Made by a program: the position numbers and the translations under genes. From Myotis daubentonii (Eukaryota > Chordata > Mammalia > Chiroptera > Vespertilionidae), in assembly GCF_963259705.1 (NCBI RefSeq), contig NC_081840.1:152704282-152768281 (forward strand): DNA of 64,000 bases. The letters run 5' to 3'. Positions 57,146 to 64,000 of this stretch are shown piece after piece. The notes below the pieces were generated by a model. The model saw nothing but the letters and a program-made list of their open reading frames with translations. It was not told the DNA's origin and made no database searches. Positions within the stretch are counted from its first letter, which is position 1, and every line of letters starts with the position of its first letter.

Positions 57146-57597
57146 TGGCCGGGTGTGCGCTGACCATGGGTTCGCTCTTGGAGGCCTGCTGAGACTCTGA
57201 ACTCCTGCAGGAAGGTCCCCCCGCCCTGTGCCACAGTCCCAGATCCCCCCTGGCAACCATGGGCCACAGAGGAGAGGGAGGCCACTTTCCTGCATGGCTA
57301 AGCTCCATGGTGGCTGCAGCTAAGGTCTTTGTCACTGTTAGCCCTGCCCACGCGTGGACGCTCATCCATAAAGCAGTGCCGCCTGGCTTGCAGGCACTCC
57401 CTTCCAGATCATCTCATGATGAACTGAATGCATTCAACTTACAGAAACTGTAGACAGACATGGTTTGCCATTTATAGATATGGTCACGGTAGACATCCTT
57501 GTTCTGCATAATGAATGAAAATGCTATAAGGAAAGTGGGGCATCTCCTCTGGAGCTCCCTGGGCCCAGGCTCACATTAATCTAAGGAGGAAAGGGTG

Positions 57598-57745
57598 TTT
57601 GATCTCAGTCATATGTGGAATCTAACTCAGCCTCGCAGAGAGGAGGCTGGTGGCTGCCAGGGCTGGGGGTGGGAAAGGGCAGGTGTTGGCCAGAGAGCAC
57701 AAACTTCCAGTTACAAGATGAGCAAATTCTGGGATCAGAATCATG
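57598..57745 (+). mobile_element. L1 3' UTR fragment
   Basis: 'gatctcagtcatatgtggaa', 'ggctggtggctgccagggct', 'aaacttccagttacaagatg' is the end of an L1M 3' region in sense. Confidence 0.85.
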
Positions 57746-58199
57746 TCTCCCGACCCCTAGCCTCTCCCAGGACCTCCCATGTTCTCTCAGACATTTCCCC
57801 TCACAAATTCGTTGCCTGGTAAAGCCCAGCCTGCTGTCTGCTTCTTAGAGAACTGACTAACTCAACCCAATCTGCTCCTTGGACTGTGGGACAGAAGGGC
57901 ATTTGGATGGGAAAGGGACAGCATCAGCCTCCCCTCTAAAGAGGTCCCCTCCCTCCCCTTAGGTTCTCTCTGATGCCATCTGCCCTTTGTGCCCATAGAA
58001 TCCAGCAGGAAAGTGAGTGGGCCCAGCTCCACACTCCACCTGGATCCTCTCCTCCCCTCACTCCCTTGTGGCTGCCTAGCCCCGGCCAATATTTAATCCT
58101 TTGAGCTTTCAGTCAGGCCATGCTCAGAAGACAATGCCCGTGCCCCATCACCTCCCAGACCCATTTCCCCGGCTCCCTGCCCTGTGGGGGCCTCCACTC

Positions 58200-58505
58200 C
58201 CCACCTTCTTCTCATGTGGCTCCCTTGCATGAAGGCTCTCAGCCAACTGTCACCTCCTTCCTGGCCCTGCTGAGGCCTCAGCACTCCCCACGGCCAACTG
58301 CCCCTCCCTGGCCACTCCAGATGCTGTCCCCTTCCCATCCAAACACCCTTCCCTCCCACAGTCCACGGGGCCCATCACTTACTCATTGTTGTGGTTGCTT
58401 GTCCTCTGCCTGCTCCCTCTGGGGCATGAGTGCCTTGGGGGCAGGGGCTCTCTTTTGTCCACCACACATCGCACACAGAGCAGCCCAGGTGCAGGAAGCC
58501 TGCTC
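58200..58505 (+). mobile_element. L2 LINE fragment
   Basis: 'ccaactgtcacctccttcct' and later 'gagtgccttgggggcagggg', 'ctcttttgtccaccacacat' follow the L2 3' order. Confidence 0.65.
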
Positions 58506-59059
58506 TTAGTGGGCAGTTCGCCATGACAATGGCCCAAGGAAACATATTTGCGCTGATGAGGATGAGCTCCAAATGCAGAAAGCTCCCCATTAGGGTCCCT
58601 ACATTTCACCCCTCTCTCTCTCCAGCTCCACAAATCCCGCCTCTCCAGGCTCTGACCAGTTCCTAAACCCAGGACTCTTCGGTGACTCTCACTGGCCCAC
58701 TGTGGTCACTCACAGCATAGCTCTGGGTTGTGTCATGGTTTGGGCACATCCCTTAGAGCTGGTGTGGCAGTGATGTCCTTACTCATAGTTCATGACTCAT
58801 TTCCAGTGCAAATCCCAAAGCAGGGCGGGGAGTGGCAGGGAGGACGACAGGCCCAGGAGATCTGTCCTGGTGCCTGGAGCAGAGATGTAGGGACGAAGAG
58901 CGGGAGGGGACATGGGGGACAGCAGGTGTGTCTGGATTACAGCGTTCTTCTTGAGTTTTCTCTGTGGGCGCTGGGCAGCTGTCACCTTGTATGCTTAATC
59001 TGACTATGGGTTGTCCTCAGAGACAAACCATTAGAACAACTAAAGCAAAGCACATGCTA
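58506..59059. other. Unassigned sequence, no gene
   Basis: No named repeat or exon recognised. Confidence 0.4.
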
Positions 59060-59480
59060 TGGAAAACAGGTGCTTGTTAGAAATCTCGGGGCCGACAGGG
59101 GCCTTGCACGCTTCCTTCGCTGGCTGGACCGAACAGTGGAAAAGCGGCTGTGGAGCTGTTCAGACACCCTTCCGGGCTGGGCTTCTGTCAGGCTCGCTGG
59201 GCCCATTAGAAGTGAACGTTTAATCAGTAAATTGCAAATACCTCTGCAACATGCACTTAATTATAACTAATTTGCTATTGATTAACCATTTATTCTAACA
59301 GAACCACTGTAAAGATGGGCTGGCGCTCAGCCATCAAAATAAAAGGGCACACAAATCTTCGGTATTTTAAAACATTCTATTTTCTAGGTCACAGACCAGT
59401 GTTTTGATTGATTCTAGAGAGGATGTGTAGTTTCTTTAACAACACTAAAAAAAGTGGAATTAAAAATTGGAGTACCGGAG
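59060..59480. other. Strong candidate conserved non-coding element
   Basis: Non-repetitive and very dense in homeobox-type words: GGGCCCATTAGAAGTG, CGTTTAATCAGTAAATTGC, GCACTTAATTATAACTAATTTGC and TTGATTAACCATTTATTC (59200-59295). GC-rich, CpG-bearing sequence (59080-59160) precedes it. This is the typical appearance of deeply conserved enhancers. Confidence 0.48.
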
Positions 59481-60146
59481 AATGTCTTTGTATTCGAGAG
59501 CTCCCTCCCGGGCTCTGCTGACTTTCACAGGAACCTCGGGAATGGTCAGCAATGGGAGGTGCACATTTTAAAATATTTTAGGTGGCGTTTCTGCTTCTGA
59601 CTGCTCCTGTGAGTGTGAAATGACCTCTTGGAGGGAGAAAGATGGCTACTTCATATGTTTGTATTACACACGAGCTTGTAAATGAGTGGGTTACACATGT
59701 TCAGAAGTCAGCTGAGTCCTGCATGCCAGGTCTGAACCACACAGACACATGACTGGGTCTCATTATCCAGTTCATCCCAGTGAAACGAAGCACAGGTTGA
59801 ATTGCCCAGATAACTGAGGTGAACCCATGTAAGAGTAAAGTCTGTATAAAATGTTTAGAATTTTTAGTAATATATTTCTGGGACACTTTGATTACCTCCC
59901 TGTCTTTTCAAAGAGAATACACATCATGATTTTACTTTTTGTGAGGCATGTGATCAACCATATGGGTATCAATTAATATCCTGGAAAGTAATCGTAAAAT
60001 AATTTCCTTTGGGCTAATAGAGTGTTCAGAACACTTTATGCTTCTCTGAAGGTCCCAGACTTCGTCACACCTGGGGATTTTGCAGACCCATTCTCTCCTC
60101 ATTACCTGCCACCCGTCTGTGGATCCAGGAGGGACAGAGGGAAAGA

Positions 60147-60150
<4 letters not shown>
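59481..60150. other. Unassigned sequence, no gene
   Basis: No named repeat or exon recognised. Confidence 0.4.

Positions 60151-60194
<44 letters not shown>
60151..60194. repeat. (AG)n microsatellite
   Basis: About 22 AG units with an AAAG end; not linked to a recognisable SINE head. Confidence 0.96.
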
Positions 60195-60199
<5 letters not shown>

Positions 60200-60859
60200 A
60201 AGAGGAACAGAGAGCTCAATTGCACAAAACTCTGGGCTTCCCTATATTTTAAAGTATACAGTATAGGGAACGATGTATTTCTGATTTAATAAGAGGCATT
60301 TGCACTTAATATTGAGTTCTTAAGGTTTGGAAATTTCAGGCCACTGCATGTGAGATCAGTATAGAATTCAACTCTATGTACTAGAACCTAATTTCTTTAG
60401 GCAAATGTGTTCACTGGTATAGAACTAATTGTAATAAAGATAACTAACAATTATAAAGTAATGTCCTTGTCCTATGTGGGTATTTTAAAATTTATTCTCA
60501 AGGTAGAGTTCACCTGTAGCCCAGAGAATGCTGAAGTGCCTCCCATACCAAGAAGTGAATATACCAGGACAAGCCAGGGAGAAACAAAGCAAACTTGTTA
60601 AAAAGCAAGATGCTTCAAGATAAAACACTTAGACACTCTCTTTCTAAAGCAATGCCTTTCCTCACATTTTTTTTTTGAGCAAAGGTGCTCATGAAGCTTA
60701 GGACTTCTGACCAATCAGATGATGCCACTTTCCACATGTTATATTCTTTAGAGATGGCACCAGAGAAAATGTCAGTGAGTGAACAATTCAAAAGGTTCAG
60801 TTCAGAGCCAGCATCGCCAACTGGCAAATTTCTTCAGATCTGGATTTTCAAAAAAGAAA
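60195..60859. other. Unassigned sequence, no gene
   Basis: AT-rich, no element recognised. Confidence 0.4.
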
Positions 60860-61015
60860 TCTGAACGCATTAAAATGTTATTAATCAAAGCTCAACAGTA
60901 TATCTCAGCTTCAAAAAGTTGTTTCTGGTAGCACTGCAGACTTTAATTAATGGCTAGTTCTTGCAATTAGGCAGTATGATTTAGCCCTGGGAAAAGAAAG
61001 CAAGGAATAACCCAT
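60860..61015. other. Candidate conserved non-coding element
   Basis: CATTAAAATGTTATTAATCAAAG and ACTTTAATTAATGGCTAG words (each quoted in part) and CTTGCAATTAGGCAG in non-repetitive sequence. Confidence 0.35.
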
Positions 61016-61460
61016 GGAATGAAAAAAATCCATACTCTTTCATGCTTAAATTTTCTTTTCTCTTTTAAAAATGGAAGTAACACTTTCTCTTTGTCTCACT
61101 GAAAATTCTCAAGCAATTTCCCCTCTGCTCCCCTGGCCTTTGGCAGATTGTGGAAACCCTGCCCCACACCTCTCATCTCACCGCCCACCCTGTAACTTCC
61201 AGGACACCTGCTTCGCATGCCCTCGATGTGTCCCACAACGGGTGACATCTTTGTTGGAAGCAGTTACCAAGGAACAGGTCTTGGAAGATCTGTGAGGCTT
61301 TAAGTGCAATATGTAAGGGCACCCTATGCACGGAGGGGTATGTTTTAGAATCCCGGAATCAGAGCGCAGAACGAAAGCTTCCTTTGACTGGAAGATATTG
61401 AAGAAAGGCAGGAAAAGCTGGGGTATCCTGGGAACCCAGAGATGCAGTCTATCTCTTTTA

Positions 61461-61670
61461 AAAAATATGTTTTTAATGATTTTAGAGAGAGAGGAAGGGT
61501 GATGGATAGAGAGATAGAAACATCAATGATGAGAGACATTGATCAGCTGCTTCCTGCACACCCCCTACTGAGGACTGAGCCCACAGCTGGGCATGTGCCC
61601 TGACCAGTAATTGAACCAGGGTCCTCTTGGTCATGGGTCGAGGCTCAACCACTAAGCCACACCGGCAGGC
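61461..61670 (-). mobile_element. Ves-type SINE
   Basis: The minus strand begins GCCTGCCGGTGTGGCTTAGT, with GGTTCAATTAC box B. The tail ends in A-rich sequence at 61461. Target duplications are unclear. Confidence 0.92.
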
Positions 61671-61808
61671 CATCTCCCCCTTTCCTTTGTTTGATTCTCC
61701 CTCCCTCTCTATCTCTCTCCCTCTTTCTTTAATTCTCTTTTCCGCTATCTCTGTCTCTCCCTCTATGTCTCTCTGTCTCTCTTATTCTCTCTCTTTTGTC
61801 AGATTCTG

Positions 61809-61847
<39 letters not shown>
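61809..61847. repeat. (TC)n in a 190-bp polypyrimidine region
   Basis: About 19 TC units inside CT-rich sequence from 61690 to 61880. The 174-codon Ser/Leu-rich frame here is an artefact. Confidence 0.95.
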
Positions 61848-61849
<2 letters not shown>

Positions 61850-61880
61850 ATCTAATTCTCTCTTGGATTTTCTCTCTCTC

Positions 61881-62259
61881 ACTCTCATCTCCTCATCAGT
61901 TCAATGCAGTACAGAATGGCACTGAGGAACCTGATGTAGAAGACAAGCAGTCACACATGAACTTGCTGCACATGTGCACCAGGATGTCTGCCTTGACCGT
62001 GAGGACCTGTGTTCCCAGGCAGCACTGTAAGGAACCCAGCCACAAACATGAGGAGGTTCGCATGACTCTGAAGTTCTACCTCAGTGCAATTAATTCAACC
62101 TACAATTTTGTATTGGTATTTTGGGCTTCATCTCTTCTCAGAAACATCTAATGTTCCGGGTTCAGCGAGTATTGTCAGCATTGTTATCTTGCGACACTGC
62201 ACTGAATCCCCACTTCTCTGTCTGAAGTGCCACCGATGCTAGCCAAGTGGGGAGAAAAG
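61881..62259. other. Unassigned sequence, no gene
   Basis: No element recognised. Confidence 0.4.
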
Positions 62260-62710
62260 GTCCCTCTGAGATTGATTTTTTTCTAGACACCATGGTTCTG
62301 TTCAATTGAATGCGCTCAAGTTGTGGTTAACATAAACACTATGGAGAGTAGGACATGTCAAATTAGCAGCTTTGCAAATCTCCTGTTAATTGTCAGCCTA
62401 ATTAAAAAATTGCTAATTATAATGTTTATAACCTCAAATAACTGCTCAGCTATAAAGTACGGCCTGTCAGGTGTAAACAGGGAACTGGAGGGAAAAAAAT
62501 CAATTGGCATCTGTTAATTTATCAGCGGTGGTCCACCAAATTGAAAAATGGATCAGCTCTTGCACTGTAAATCTGCATTGCGATAAAAAGACCAATCCAT
62601 CCGACACCTGCTTAGTAATGATAATGGCCATCTTCACTGGCTTACTCCAGGTGTCTGCGCTTTTTCAATTCTGGTCCTTTCTAGGAGCTGAAGAAAGGCT
62701 GGGTCTGTAG
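62260..62710. other. Strong candidate conserved non-coding element
   Basis: About 450 bp without repeat signature and dense in regulatory-type words: GTCAAATTAGCAGCTTTGC, CTCCTGTTAATTGTCAGCC, TAATTAAAAAATTGCTAATT, ATCAATTGGCATCTGTTAAT and TTAGTAATGATAATGGCC. Internal stops prevent any frame over 68 codons. It is the best enhancer candidate in the window by appearance. Confidence 0.5.
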
Positions 62711-63354
62711 GTGACAGGAGCCATTGATAAAATGTTGGACCCATGCATCAGAAAGCACAGCTCAACTACTGGTAAAGAAAACCATTCAACATTTTGTGAT
62801 AAGCAAAATAAAAATGAAGGGAAACTAAAACATAGACATACACATTCTGATGGTTAAATGTTGGGAGATCCTCTTCCCTGAAAGAAGTCTGGAGTCCTGA
62901 GCCCTCACTTGCTCATGTTCATCTGAATTAGTCATTCAGAGCATCACTACCTCCTGGCTAAGTGGACCAAGGAGGTTTGAATACAACATCATTCTTGGAG
63001 ATCTATAGAATTCTAGTCCCACTCTCCTGTCCTCTGTAAACTGCCTACTTACACCAGGTCTGTGATTGCTCATGGTGTCTGTGGCACTGCCCTGTGATGG
63101 GTTACATGATTATGCTCTGGTTCCTAATTTATCCAGGTGCATGACCTTTGTTCCTCCTGGTTTTGAGAACTCCCCAGCTGGGTAACTCCTGCTCTAACCA
63201 CACACTTCCCTGAAACCAGGACCTGCAGAGGAAGGGCAGAGAGATGCTCCCTGTCACCACACCTGGCTCCTGTCCTTTCCACAGTGCACACCAAGCATTC
63301 ACTAAGTTCACCAGAGAAAAATTTGTAGGTACACTATCACAGATGCCTTAAGCA
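62711..63354. other. Unassigned sequence, no gene
   Basis: No element recognised. Confidence 0.4.
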
Positions 63355-63480
63355 GCACTGGGGCATTGTCTGTCTTGATTCAACAGACATTTGTGGAGCA
63401 TTCATGCTAGGAATTATCTAAGTCAAAGGAACCAAGATGATTAGGAATGTCTTGTCCTCAGGCAGTTTATAGGCTGGTGG
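63355..63480 (-). mobile_element. L2 LINE fragment
   Basis: 'caacagacatttgtggagca', 'ttcatgctaggaattatcta', 'gtcctcaggcagtttatagg' is the L2 3' end in reverse. Confidence 0.6.
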
Positions 63481-64000
63481 GACCACGCCCTGGATGGAAT
63501 TTGACAGGAATGGTGACTGCAAATCATATCGACTCAACGGAACACTTAGCAGGGGGCCAGCTTACGGACCCCAAACAGGGCTGGTTTGGTTCACTTTTCC
63601 CCCAATGCCTCCTGGATCTGTCATTTGGAGCCAGTTGAGAAGATGAGTGAGTGGGTGCAGGGAATGGCAGAGCCTGGAATGGGGCACAGGCAGGCCTTTT
63701 CTCCCCAGCCAGGCTCCCTTGTTCCTGACATCTGCACTTGTGACTCGAACTTGAGATCTCACTACTCAGGTCCCTCATTTCTCTGAGGGCATATTTAACC
63801 GGTTTCACAGGCCCTGCTGAAGTAATGCCCTTGGCTCGTAGTCTGGCACCTCGACCTCTGGTTCTAGCTCAAGGGAGAATGGATTTCCATGTCCCATAGA
63901 CTGTCCCTTTCCTGTTCTAAAATCCTCTCATTTCATCTGCCCACCAGTGGAGAGAGGGAATGAGGAGGACTGATCAGCTTGAGCCAAGTTTCTAGTCATT
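63481..64000. other. Unassigned sequence to the window end
   Basis: No gene or named repeat. Frames of up to 94 codons overlap on both strands and are not credible. Confidence 0.4.

Noticed and set aside
61627..62151. 174-codon Ser/Leu-rich frame
   Set aside because: It starts in a SINE and passes through a (TC)n tract; the composition is that of the repeat.

Overview
The window is mammalian nuclear DNA from a bat, most likely family Vespertilionidae. The sequence shows this through its transposons: about ten non-autonomous Helitrons of the HeliBat type (5' ends like TCCTATATAATAAAAG, a GTGCAC...GTGCAC hairpin near the 3' end, CTAG terminus), eight Ves-type tRNA-derived SINEs, and three non-autonomous hAT elements with 8-bp target duplications. 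Mass HeliBat amplification is established as a vespertilionid trait. I found no protein-coding gene, no exon I could defend and no structural RNA gene. The long open frames fall in repeats or unremarkable sequence. The window reads as a gene desert or a very long intron.

Layout. 1-5.6 kb: mostly single-copy sequence with one hAT element, two MIRs and an 11-bp minisatellite rich in CAGGTG E-boxes. 5.7-8.2 kb: five Helitrons packed end to end, one with a promoter-like segment and an internal poly(A), another built on a 47-bp minisatellite. 8.2-16.2 kb: MIRs, an MLT1 LTR, a Tigger-like element, hAT and Ves copies and microsatellites. 16.9-18.0 kb: a candidate conserved non-coding block. 18.4-19.7 kb: L2 and antisense L1 pieces. 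21.4-23.2 kb: three adjacent Helitrons. 25.4-25.7 kb: a small CpG-rich peak. 27-30.4 kb: a decayed sense L1 ORF2. 30.5-36 kb: old repeats and unique sequence. 36.1-36.6 kb: a Helitron whose hairpin has become a (TG)n tract. 40.4-41.2 kb: an intact class II solo LTR. 42-46 kb: candidate conserved DNA and two Ves SINEs. 47.5-49.3 kb: two more Helitrons. 50.9-64 kb: candidate conserved blocks (50.9, 56.9, 59.1, 60.9 and 62.3 kb) among old repeats.

If the window has a function it is probably regulatory: TAAT-rich non-coding blocks of the kind that surround developmental transcription-factor genes, with Helitrons inserted among them. The most interesting signal is that several Helitrons carry close matches to the CTCF core consensus (CCACCAGGGGGCAG), often in multiples or inverted pairs, so Helitron spread could have scattered candidate insulator or loop-anchor sites. 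That is inference. All repeat family names come from recalled consensus patterns, not a database search.
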